DNA of 11,684 nucleotides. Source: Methanoregula sp. (GTDB lineage Archaea; Halobacteriota; Methanomicrobia; Methanomicrobiales; Methanospirillaceae). Shown here in pieces: positions 5,681 through 11,684 of the stretch. The notes under the pieces were generated by a model. The model ran no database searches and was not told the DNA's origin. It worked only from the letters and a program-made list of their open reading frames with translations. Numbering within the stretch: the first letter of the stretch is position 1; every line of letters starts with the position of its first letter. The stretch spans positions 6,054 to 17,737 of the forward strand of contig PMKW01000177.1 in assembly GCA_003157895.1 (NCBI GenBank), written 5' to 3'. The position numbers were made by a program, and so were the translations under genes.

Positions 5681-6630
5681 AGGCCCGGCTGCTGGAAGCA
5701 GGGGCAGTCAGCCTTAGCGGTGAACCTGCGGACCAGTTCATCGCCCGCTCTGCGGCAGGGCCGGGGGCCGGGGGACTCGGTGCAATCTTCTTTGCGATGG
5801 GGAGCCACCGCGTTAAACTTGCGCTGAACCCGTTAAGTTCAATCGAAATCGCTCACCGGGGGAATGGTACCGCGGACCTCTATTTCAACGGAAATCTCAT
5901 TACCGGCAGGCTGCTGGAGCCCGGTTTCCACTGTCCTGACCAGGCATTTATTACAGTAACGGGCGGCTGTATCTTCGGATGCCGATATTGTTCGGTTCCG
6001 AAGATCAGCGGAAGGCGTAAAACAATCGAAGAGATCATGGGAATGGTTGAGTCGGTGCGCCACCGGATTCATGCCATTTCAATCACGAGCGGTGTGCAGG
6101 GCAGCATAAAGGAGGAAGAAGCCTATGTGCTTGATGTGGTGAAGCACCTTACGTTCTTTGGTCTCCCGATAGGAGTCTCAATCTATCCCACGGAAAAGAC
6201 GCCCGATCGGCTGAAAGAACTGGGTGTAGCCGAGGTGAAGTTCAATATTGAGGTTGCAACGCCGGAGCTGTTTGCGAAGATGTGCCCGGGACTCGACTAT
6301 AACCTGCTCTGGCAGGTTCTCGACCGCTCAGTTCAGCTCTTTGGGAAAAACCGCGTCTTCTCTAATGTCATCATCGGCCTTGGCGAGACGGATGCCGAAA
6401 TGGAGTCCTGCATCCGGAAACTGACCACCCGCGGGGTAATTCCTGTCCTCCGCCCGCTCAATCCCGTTGCCGATCTTGTCGGCACTCCCCGCCCTACGGC
6501 GGAACGACTGGACCATCTCTTTACCGTACACGGGCAGGCCCTCGAAGCAGCGGGGCTCGATGCCCGTCGTGCGCGTACTATGTGCACGAACTGTGCCGGC
6601 TGTGACCTTGTGCCGGGGAGGGATGAATGA
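5662..6630 (+). CDS. Radical SAM protein with C-terminal Cys triad
   Basis: A 322-residue radical SAM enzyme. The SAM-cluster motif Cys103-IFG-Cys107-RY-Cys110 follows FITVTGG (97-102). Later TIM-barrel features include SITSG (140-144), a FNIEVATPELF segment (194-204) and the IIGLGETDAE turn (237-246). The first 95 residues form an extra N-terminal domain containing ALNPLSSIEI (54-63). The C-terminus ends with Cys308-x2-Cys311-x2-Cys314, which could bind an auxiliary [4Fe-4S] cluster. The overall outline is closer to the BioB/lipoyl-synthase type than to SPASM proteins, but I cannot name the subfamily or substrate. It overlaps mmp11 by 19 nt; GAGGAGG at 5645-5651 may serve as ribosome-binding site. 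The stop overlaps the next gene as ATGA. Confidence 0.85.
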   Translation: MQWKELKARLLEAGAVSLSGEPADQFIARSAAGPGAGGLGAIFFAMGSHRVKLALNPLSSIEIAHRGNGTADLYFNGNLITGRLLEPGFHCPDQAFITVTGGCIFGCRYCSVPKISGRRKTIEEIMGMVESVRHRIHAISITSGVQGSIKEEEAYVLDVVKHLTFFGLPIGVSIYPTEKTPDRLKELGVAEVKFNIEVATPELFAKMCPGLDYNLLWQVLDRSVQLFGKNRVFSNVIIGLGETDAEMESCIRKLTTRGVIPVLRPLNPVADLVGTPRPTAERLDHLFTVHGQALEAAGLDARRARTMCTNCAGCDLVPGRDE

Positions 6631-7898
6631 AGGGAGTGGAGGCTGTTGCGGATGCCCTACGCCGGTATACCGACTGCCGGTATACGGTCCCGGGGTTCCC
6701 GATTACGGATCTCGGGGCGCTTACCGGTGCCGAACTGGTGATCAACGAGAAGACTGCACTGGAATATGCTCTCGGCGATTCGCTGATGGGCCGGAGGGCT
6801 GCGGTTATTGTCAAGCATGTCGGTGTCAATGCCTGTGCCGACCCGCTTCTTCAGGCAACAGCACAGGGACTCATTGGGGGGGTTGTCCTTGTGACGGGGG
6901 ATGACCCGGATGCGAAGGGATCGCAAACTGCACAGGACTCCCGATACTACGGGGAACTTGCTGAGTTGCCGGTTATAGAGCCGGATGCATCCTGCTGTTA
7001 TGCCGGTGTTGAGGCAGCACTGGAGGCCTCGGAACAGTTCTCCCGCGTGGCAATGCTCCGGCTTACTCCCGCCGTGCTGGATGCAGAAACAGCACAGTGT
7101 CCTGTGATCCGAAATAACGGAAAAGGAAGGATTGCGGACCGGTCATGGACCATGAACGGCAGGGTGACTGCTGCAGAGGAGTTATACCGTAAAACATTCA
7201 CATGGTCTTCAGCATCCTGCCTGAACTACTGGAATGGCGAGTCCGCCGGGGTCGGTCCTGCTCCGGGTAAGACCCGGATCGTAACGGTGAACCCCCCGCC
7301 GGAACAGGCAGCAGGGCTCAGTGAGATACAGGAATGTGGCCGATACTTTGTCCGCGATCACTGCGGGATCCGGCCCCCGGTACTCCAGGAACACCCCCAG
7401 TCGATGGAGGACCGGGGCTTCTGCCGGACGTTCTGCAGAAACTGCCCCTTTTTAGTGATGATGAACATCCTGAAAGACCGGAAAATGACGATGATCTGCG
7501 ATGCCGGCTGCTCGATACTGGCGATGAACCGCCCGTACGAACTGGGTGTGGCAAGTTACGGGATGGGGGCGAGTATCGCTGTAGCCGCACGGAGCACGAA
7601 GCTTGCCCTGATCGGGGATTATGCCCTGCTCCATTCGGGACTGAACGCGCTCATCGATGTGTATGAGAAGCGGCTCCCGCTCCTCTGCATCGTACTGAAA
7701 AACGACTGTGCCGCAATGACCGGCAGACAACCTGCTTATGACCCCCTCCCGTACCTGCGATGGGCGGACCCGGTGGTCTGTCGGGCTGATGATGGAACGA
7801 TACTGGAACGCGAGCTCGTGGTAATAGACAGGCCGCGGACGCTTGTAGTTGAGGGATTATGTCCGGAGGGAAACAGTCATGAAACCATTGCATATTGA
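6627..7898 (+). CDS. IorA-like thiamine-diphosphate enzyme lacking ferredoxin domains; candidate 2-oxosuberate decarboxylase
   Basis: A 423-residue protein resembling the alpha subunit of indolepyruvate:ferredoxin oxidoreductase. The N-terminal pyrimidine-binding domain has INEKTALEYALG (39-50; Glu41 fits the ThDP-activating glutamate), KHVGVNACADPL (63-74) and TGDDPDAKGSQTAQDSRYYG (90-109). The C-terminal pyrophosphate domain has Cys270-RN-Cys273-Pro, CDAGC (291-295), MGASIAVA (313-320) and GDYALLHSG (330-338), with Asn359 about 25 residues later followed by AAMTGRQP. It then ends. The ferredoxin domain that normally brings IorA to about 600 residues is absent, and no iorB is in the window. 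A non-oxidative decarboxylase is therefore plausible. Being directly before aksA, it could decarboxylate 2-oxosuberate in coenzyme B synthesis; this is inference. The ATG at 6627 has GGAGG at 6617-6621 and overlaps the upstream stop. Confidence 0.82.
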   Translation: MKGVEAVADALRRYTDCRYTVPGFPITDLGALTGAELVINEKTALEYALGDSLMGRRAAVIVKHVGVNACADPLLQATAQGLIGGVVLVTGDDPDAKGSQTAQDSRYYGELAELPVIEPDASCCYAGVEAALEASEQFSRVAMLRLTPAVLDAETAQCPVIRNNGKGRIADRSWTMNGRVTAAEELYRKTFTWSSASCLNYWNGESAGVGPAPGKTRIVTVNPPPEQAAGLSEIQECGRYFVRDHCGIRPPVLQEHPQSMEDRGFCRTFCRNCPFLVMMNILKDRKMTMICDAGCSILAMNRPYELGVASYGMGASIAVAARSTKLALIGDYALLHSGLNALIDVYEKRLPLLCIVLKNDCAAMTGRQPAYDPLPYLRWADPVVCRADDGTILERELVVIDRPRTLVVEGLCPEGNSHETIAY

Positions 7899-9006
7899 AA
7901 TCTGTGATGTAACCTTGCGGGACGGGGAGCAGACGCCGGGCGTCTCGTTTTCCTGCCAGGAGAAGGTGGAGATTGCGACCATGCTGGACGGGATCGGCAT
8001 CGAGGTCATTGAGGCTGGTTTTCCTGCTGTGTCCGCAAATGAGAAACAGTGCGTGAAAGTGATCGCAAACCTCGGACTCGATGCCCGCATCTGCGGTTTC
8101 TCCCGGGCCCGGGAAGGGGATATCCAGACGGCAATCGACTGCGATGTCGATATGGTGAGCATCTTTATCCCGACGTCCGAGCTTCATGTCCGGCTCAAGT
8201 TCAAAAAGCTCCGGCAGGAAGTGCTCGAAGACTCCCTGAAGATGATCGATTATGCCCGGGACCATGGTGTTCAGGTCCGGTTTGCCGCGGAGGATGCATC
8301 GCGCACCGATCTTCCCTTCCTCAAAGAGGTCTATCGCAGTGCAGCGGAACATGGAGCAGTCCTTCTCAGTTTTGCCGATACCGTGGGCTGCCTCATTCCC
8401 TCCGATATGCAGCGGATCATGACCGAACTCATCGCTTCAGTCGACCGTCCCTTCTGTGCCCATTGCCATAACGACATGGGGTGTGCGGTAGCAAACACCA
8501 TCACCGCTGCCGAGGCCGGAGCGTTCCAGCTTCACACCACAGTAAACGGGATCGGGGAGCGGGCAGGGAACGCATCACTGGAAGAATTGCTCATCGCCCT
8601 GAGGATGAAGAAGGGCATCGACCGGTACGACCTCTCTTACCTGACACAGCTATCGCATCTGGTCGAGAAATATTCCGGCATCACCCTGCCCCGCAATAAG
8701 CCGGTCACCGGTGAACTCGCGTTCTCACATGAGAGCGGGATACATATTGCAGCCATCCTTGAAGACCCCTCGACCTATGAGTACTTCCCTCCTGACCTTG
8801 TAGGAGGTGAACGGCATTTCATTCTCGGGAAGCATACCGGGAAAAAGGCGCTTGAGTACGTAGTAGTATCCATGGGATGTGAACTCTCGGAAAAACAGGT
8901 CTGCCGGGTGCTCGACCTTGTCAAGGACTATTCCGAACACAAGTGTCATATCACCCCTGAGGTGCTCCGGAAACTGATCCGCAAGGTAAAGGAGACTCCT
9001 CCATGA
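7879..9006 (+). CDS. aksA: Homocitrate synthase AksA (coenzyme B pathway)
   Basis: AksA condenses acetyl-CoA with 2-oxoglutarate, and in later rounds with 2-oxoadipate and 2-oxopimelate, to extend the chain toward 2-oxosuberate for coenzyme B. The 375-residue protein is a DRE-TIM/HMGL enzyme. It has TLRDGEQTPG (12-21), with Arg14 and Asp15 at the catalytic and metal site, VIEAGFP (43-49), SFADTVG (164-170) and the metal-binding HCHND (195-199). NGIGERAGNASLEE (223-236) and SHESGIH (283-289) follow. No LeuA-type C-terminal regulatory domain is present, consistent with AksA rather than isopropylmalate synthase. I chose the ATG at 7879, with GGAGG at 7865-7869, over an upstream ATG at 7849 that lacks a good Shine-Dalgarno. 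It starts inside the preceding gene and ends overlapping aksD. NifV-type homocitrate synthase is the closest alternative; aksDEF next door argues for AksA. Confidence 0.93.
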   Translation: MKPLHIEICDVTLRDGEQTPGVSFSCQEKVEIATMLDGIGIEVIEAGFPAVSANEKQCVKVIANLGLDARICGFSRAREGDIQTAIDCDVDMVSIFIPTSELHVRLKFKKLRQEVLEDSLKMIDYARDHGVQVRFAAEDASRTDLPFLKEVYRSAAEHGAVLLSFADTVGCLIPSDMQRIMTELIASVDRPFCAHCHNDMGCAVANTITAAEAGAFQLHTTVNGIGERAGNASLEELLIALRMKKGIDRYDLSYLTQLSHLVEKYSGITLPRNKPVTGELAFSHESGIHIAAILEDPSTYEYFPPDLVGGERHFILGKHTGKKALEYVVVSMGCELSEKQVCRVLDLVKDYSEHKCHITPEVLRKLIRKVKETPP

Positions 9007-10214
9007 GCACATTGTCTGAACGGATCCTCGGTGCATCCGCCGGGGAGTATGTAGAACGGAAGGTTGACCGGGCCTATGTCCATGACGGGACCGGCGTACT
9101 GACGCTTGAAATGTGGAAACAGATGGGTGCGGAACTGTTGAGTGACCTTCCGCAGCTCTATGTCCTCTTCGATCACATTGTTCCCGCGAACAACTCGACA
9201 ACAGCCACACTCCAGCACGAACTCCGTGAGTTTGCCTGCGGGTCATTTCTGCATTTCTCCGATATCGGTGGGGGGATCTGCCACCAGCTGATGAGTGAAG
9301 GGGTTGTCCTTCCCGGTGAAGTGGTGGTGGGGGCAGACTCGCACAGCTGCACGCTTGGCGCATTCGGGGCATTTGCCACCGGTGTCGGCGCAACGGATAT
9401 GGCGGCGATCTGGCTTACCGGTGAGACCTGGTTCCGGGTGCCGGACTCGATCGGGATCCATCTATCTGGGTCCTTGAGGGGTGGGGCGGAGGCAAAGGAC
9501 CTCGCACTCTCCTACGTGAGCAGGCTTACGATGGATGGAGGCACCTACTGCGCTCTCGAGTTTATCGGGGACGGGGTAAAGACCCTCCCGATGGATGACC
9601 GGCTTACGCTCTGCAACCTGTCGGTGGAGACGGGTGCAAAGACCGGGATGTTCTATGCCGATGATGTAACCGTGAGATATCTTGCTGCAGCAGGGCAGAA
9701 GGTCAGACCGCAGGTACCGGAACCCTGCACCTACAGCCGTGAACTGGAGTTCGACCTTGCCGAAATCGTCCCACTGGTTGCGGTCTCCCCCCGGGTGGAT
9801 AAGGTAAAACCCGTGCAGGACCTTGCTGGGCTGTCCCTTGATCAGGTCTTTATCGGCACCTGCACGAACGGGCGGTACTCTGACATTGCCCGTTTTGCGA
9901 AGATTGTGAAGGGCAAAAAAGTTGCGGTGAGGACGATCGTTGTCCCGGCATCACGAGCTGTTCTTGCTGAAGCGATCCGAACCGGCGTGCTTGGGGATCT
10001 TGTCGGGGCGGGCTGCACGATCGGTTCACCAGGTTGCGGCCCCTGTCTCGGGGCCCATATGGGCGTGCTGGGTGAGGGAGAGGTCTGTCTCTCGACGGCA
10101 AACCGGAATTTCAAAAACCGTATGGGTGTTGGCGGGGAGATCTACCTCTCCTCCGTGGCAACAGCGGCTGCAAGCGCCTTGGCCGGAGAGATCACGGAAC
10201 CGGAGGTGGACTAA
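9003..10214 (+). CDS. aksD: Homoaconitase large subunit AksD
   Basis: The large subunit of the aconitase-family hydrolyase converts homocitrate and its longer homologues to the iso-homo forms in 2-oxosuberate synthesis. The 403-residue protein matches the usual archaeal LeuC/AksD size. It shows FDHIVPANN (56-64), VGADSHSCTLGAFGAFATGV (109-128) and the [4Fe-4S] ligands Cys287 (GTCTNGRYSD), Cys345 and Cys348 (GSPGCGPCLG). It ends in the substrate region NFKNRMG. The ATG overlaps the aksA stop as ATGA, with GGAGA at 8991-8995. The stop abuts aksE. On its own it could be an isopropylmalate isomerase large subunit; the aks context and the small-subunit motif favour homoaconitase. Confidence 0.92.
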   Translation: MSTLSERILGASAGEYVERKVDRAYVHDGTGVLTLEMWKQMGAELLSDLPQLYVLFDHIVPANNSTTATLQHELREFACGSFLHFSDIGGGICHQLMSEGVVLPGEVVVGADSHSCTLGAFGAFATGVGATDMAAIWLTGETWFRVPDSIGIHLSGSLRGGAEAKDLALSYVSRLTMDGGTYCALEFIGDGVKTLPMDDRLTLCNLSVETGAKTGMFYADDVTVRYLAAAGQKVRPQVPEPCTYSRELEFDLAEIVPLVAVSPRVDKVKPVQDLAGLSLDQVFIGTCTNGRYSDIARFAKIVKGKKVAVRTIVVPASRAVLAEAIRTGVLGDLVGAGCTIGSPGCGPCLGAHMGVLGEGEVCLSTANRNFKNRMGVGGEIYLSSVATAAASALAGEITEPEVD

Positions 10215-10685
10215 ATGTGGGGCGCTGGTCATGCGGTCTGTCTCGGGCCGGATATTGATACCGATATGGTCATTGCTGGGCGGTATCTCCGGACCAAGGA
10301 CCACAGCGTCTGGGTCTCCCATGTTTTTGAGGACCTCGACCCCGCTCTTGCTGGGCAGTTGAACGGCGCTGTTATCGTGGCAGGGAAGAACTTCGGCTGC
10401 GGATCATCGCGGGAACAGGCTGCAATAGCGCTCAGGGAAGCCGGGGTTGCTGCAGTCATTGCACCGTCGTTTGCCCGGATCTTTTTCCGGAATGCCATCA
10501 ATGTGGGACTCCCCGTCATTGAATGCACCATCTCCTGCATAGAAGGAGAGAAAGTGCGGTTCGACCTTGCCGCTGGCTGGGTGGAGGCGGCCGGCAATCA
10601 CTACCCCATCCGGCCGCTCTCCCCACGGATGAGGGAGATCCTTACTACGGGCGGGCTGGTGAACTACTGGAGGGGACACCGATGA
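10215..10685 (+). CDS. aksE: Homoaconitase small subunit AksE
   Basis: The swivel-domain subunit that pairs with AksD. The 156-residue protein has DIDTDMVIAGRYLRT at the N-terminus and NFGCGSSREQA (59-69), then APSFARIFFRNAINVGLP. In the substrate-specificity loop it carries Tyr24-Leu25-Arg26-Thr27 (YLRT). In characterised methanogen enzymes this loop and its arginine distinguish homoaconitase from isopropylmalate isomerase. This is the best single-residue evidence in the window that the aconitase pair belongs to coenzyme B synthesis. The ATG directly follows the aksD TAA with zero spacing and has GGAGG at 10202-10206. The stop overlaps the next gene as ATGA. Confidence 0.93.
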   Translation: MWGAGHAVCLGPDIDTDMVIAGRYLRTKDHSVWVSHVFEDLDPALAGQLNGAVIVAGKNFGCGSSREQAAIALREAGVAAVIAPSFARIFFRNAINVGLPVIECTISCIEGEKVRFDLAAGWVEAAGNHYPIRPLSPRMREILTTGGLVNYWRGHR

Positions 10686-11482
10686 TCTTTCCCGAACACT
10701 GCAAGCACGTGGGCCATGCCTTCACAAAGCCCTGTGATGACAAGGTCTACTTCTTGAGCCGCTGGCTTCTGCGGGACACGCCCGGGGGACACGAGGTGCT
10801 TGAAGTGACCCTGGACCAGACAAAAAAGGATATGATGCAGACAATCCTCTCGTCCCGGGTGCTTGCGCAGGAGAACGAGGTGTACCATTACCCTGAAAAA
10901 GTGAATATCCACAACCGCACACTGCTCGTAGAATTGGCCCTTGACACGGGACATCGGTGCACGATCTTCACTGGTCATGACGAGCACCAGACCTTTGTCC
11001 TTGATCCGGACCTCTCGGTTTTCCTTAGGATCCATGTGTATGACGTGAGCCCGCCCCGGCCCAGTCTCTCGTCCTGTATCCGCGAACTCGAGAATGCCGG
11101 GCTCTTCGGGGATCTGTCCGTGAAGTTCTGCCATCATATCAGGGACATCACTGAAGTGCATGCGGACGTGTACCCTTGTCGGGCAGCAGGGTTTGAAAGG
11201 ACACTTGACGCTGATTTTATGCAGGGTGGCGAGCAGGTTGCCGGCTGCCTGACTGCATCCCAGTTCTATACAGAATGTTACGGCACGGATTTCCGTCTCA
11301 TCAACATCTGTCCCCTCGAATGTGTCCGGGAGGAACCTTTCATTACCCGCTGCTGCCGGAAAGAACGGGAAGGTATCGGTTCGTGGAACGGACAGAGCGG
11401 TACCGTGGTTCACTGGGGCGCCGATCCGGTGAAAATATATGAAGCGGTCAGGGGGATGGTCACCCGCTGGAGATCCCAATGA
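10682..11482 (+). CDS. Cysteine-rich protein of unknown function inside the aks operon
   Basis: I do not recognise this 266-residue protein. It has twelve cysteines (residues 7, 18, 93, 132, 150, 166, 189, 199, 210, 214, 224, 225), several histidines (for example FTGHDEHQTF at 96-105 and FCHHIRD at 149-155) and a striking NICPLECVREEPFITRCCRK stretch at 208-227. No transmembrane segment, signal peptide or classical ferredoxin motif is visible. The Cys/His pairs could bind metal or act in thiol chemistry, but this is not shown. The start is the ATG at 10682, overlapping the aksE stop, with GGAGG at 10669-10673. An extension upstream to 10523 would lie wholly inside aksE and is rejected. It ends overlapping aksF, so it is bracketed by two coenzyme B genes and probably co-translated with them. 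Confidence 0.8.
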   Translation: MIFPEHCKHVGHAFTKPCDDKVYFLSRWLLRDTPGGHEVLEVTLDQTKKDMMQTILSSRVLAQENEVYHYPEKVNIHNRTLLVELALDTGHRCTIFTGHDEHQTFVLDPDLSVFLRIHVYDVSPPRPSLSSCIRELENAGLFGDLSVKFCHHIRDITEVHADVYPCRAAGFERTLDADFMQGGEQVAGCLTASQFYTECYGTDFRLINICPLECVREEPFITRCCRKEREGIGSWNGQSGTVVHWGADPVKIYEAVRGMVTRWRSQ

Positions 11483-11684
11483 CAAAGATTGCGATTGTGG
11501 AAGGGGACGGGATAGGCCATGAGGTGATTCCGGTCGCACGCCGCATACTGGAACTGCTGCATCCCGAGTACGAGTATTTCGAGGTCGATGTCGGGTACGG
11601 CAGGTGGGAACGGACCGGCTGTCCCTGCACGGACCCGGATATTGCGGAACTGAAAACAGCAGACGCGATCCTGTTCGGTGCAAT
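11479..11684 (+). CDS. aksF: Homoisocitrate dehydrogenase AksF, cut by right window edge
   Basis: The visible 68 residues begin MTKIAIVEGDGIGHEVIPVA, the dinucleotide-binding start of the isocitrate/isopropylmalate dehydrogenase family, and continue with TDPDIAELKTADAILFGA. AksF oxidatively decarboxylates homoisocitrate and its homologues with NAD(P)+ to give the next longer 2-oxoacid, up to 2-oxosuberate. LeuB cannot be excluded from the fragment alone; its place after aksADE makes AksF more likely. The ATG at 11479 overlaps the upstream stop as ATGA, with GGAG at 11469-11472. The C-terminal part lies outside the window. Confidence 0.85.
   Translation, partial: MTKIAIVEGDGIGHEVIPVARRILELLHPEYEYFEVDVGYGRWERTGCPCTDPDIAELKTADAILFGA

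Noticed and set aside
6661..6685. Direct repeat GCCGGTATAC twice, 15 nt apart, with a palindromic first copy
   Set aside because: It falls in the coding start of the ThDP gene and encodes two RYT segments. It is too short to separate from codon-usage coincidence.
7849..7878. Upstream start for aksA
   Set aside because: It would add ten residues (MRDYVRRETV) not expected for the family. The ATG at 7879 has a GGAGG at good distance and begins right before the catalytic TLRDGEQ strand.
10523..10681. N-terminal extension of the Cys-rich protein
   Set aside because: It lies entirely within aksE in another frame. The ATG at 10682 has a good Shine-Dalgarno and the ATGA overlap typical of this operon.
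9003..10685. Annotation as 3-isopropylmalate isomerase LeuCD
   Set aside because: The YLRT loop in the small subunit and the adjoining aksA and aksF favour homoaconitase AksDE, although dual function cannot be excluded from sequence.
10664..11683. 339-codon minus-strand frame over the Cys-rich protein and aksF
   Set aside because: It runs antisense to aksF, whose N-terminus is unmistakable, and has no motif. GC-rich third positions commonly create such long shadow frames.

Overview
The window comes from a hydrogenotrophic methanogenic archaeon, most likely of the order Methanomicrobiales. It encodes heterodisulfide reductase subunits B and C without an adjacent HdrA, an eight-cluster polyferredoxin, formylmethanofuran:tetrahydromethanopterin formyltransferase, methanogenesis marker protein 11 and the coenzyme B 2-oxosuberate pathway. 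The order-level assignment is inferred from the hdrBC/polyferredoxin arrangement and general sequence character; no rRNA is present to confirm it. No tRNA, rRNA, CRISPR array, insertion sequence or phage gene was seen.

Layout. (1) Positions 1-2400, minus strand: polyferredoxin -> hdrC -> hdrB, overlapping or 2 nt apart, with hdrB running off the left edge. (2) Positions 2401-2868: an AT-rich divergent intergenic region. It holds candidate promoters for both directions, several perfect short inverted repeats, and a 30-codon minus-strand reading frame carrying one complete [4Fe-4S] motif. That frame looks like the N-terminus of an FwdG-like ferredoxin cut short just upstream of the polyferredoxin. 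(3) Positions 2869-3753, plus strand: ftr, apparently a single-gene unit. (4) Positions 3844 to the right edge, plus strand: a tightly packed run of nine genes. The order is an Mmp11 paralogue, mmp11, a radical SAM protein, an IorA-like thiamine-diphosphate (ThDP) protein, aksA, aksD, aksE, a cysteine-rich protein of unknown function, and aksF (cut by the window edge). Every junction overlaps or abuts, so this reads as one translationally coupled operon behind the TATA-like box at about 3792-3800.

How it fits together. The left half handles electron and one-carbon flow: heterodisulfide (CoM-S-S-CoB) reduction, low-potential electron wiring, and formyl transfer from methanofuran to tetrahydromethanopterin. 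The right half makes coenzyme B, the thiol cosubstrate that HdrB regenerates. AksA, AksDE and AksF elongate 2-oxoglutarate to 2-oxosuberate. To my knowledge, the later steps (decarboxylation to 7-oxoheptanoate, thiol introduction, ligation to threonine, phosphorylation) lack firmly assigned genes.

The main discovery lead is that the same operon carries five uncharacterised genes with fitting chemistry. They are a ThDP enzyme lacking the usual ferredoxin domain, a radical SAM enzyme with an extra C-terminal Cys triad, two paralogous proteins sharing an IGxDDTDT motif with the ATP-dependent amine-adding enzyme TiaS, and a Cys-rich protein between aksE and aksF. These are candidates for the missing coenzyme B steps. 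The specific assignments are inference.
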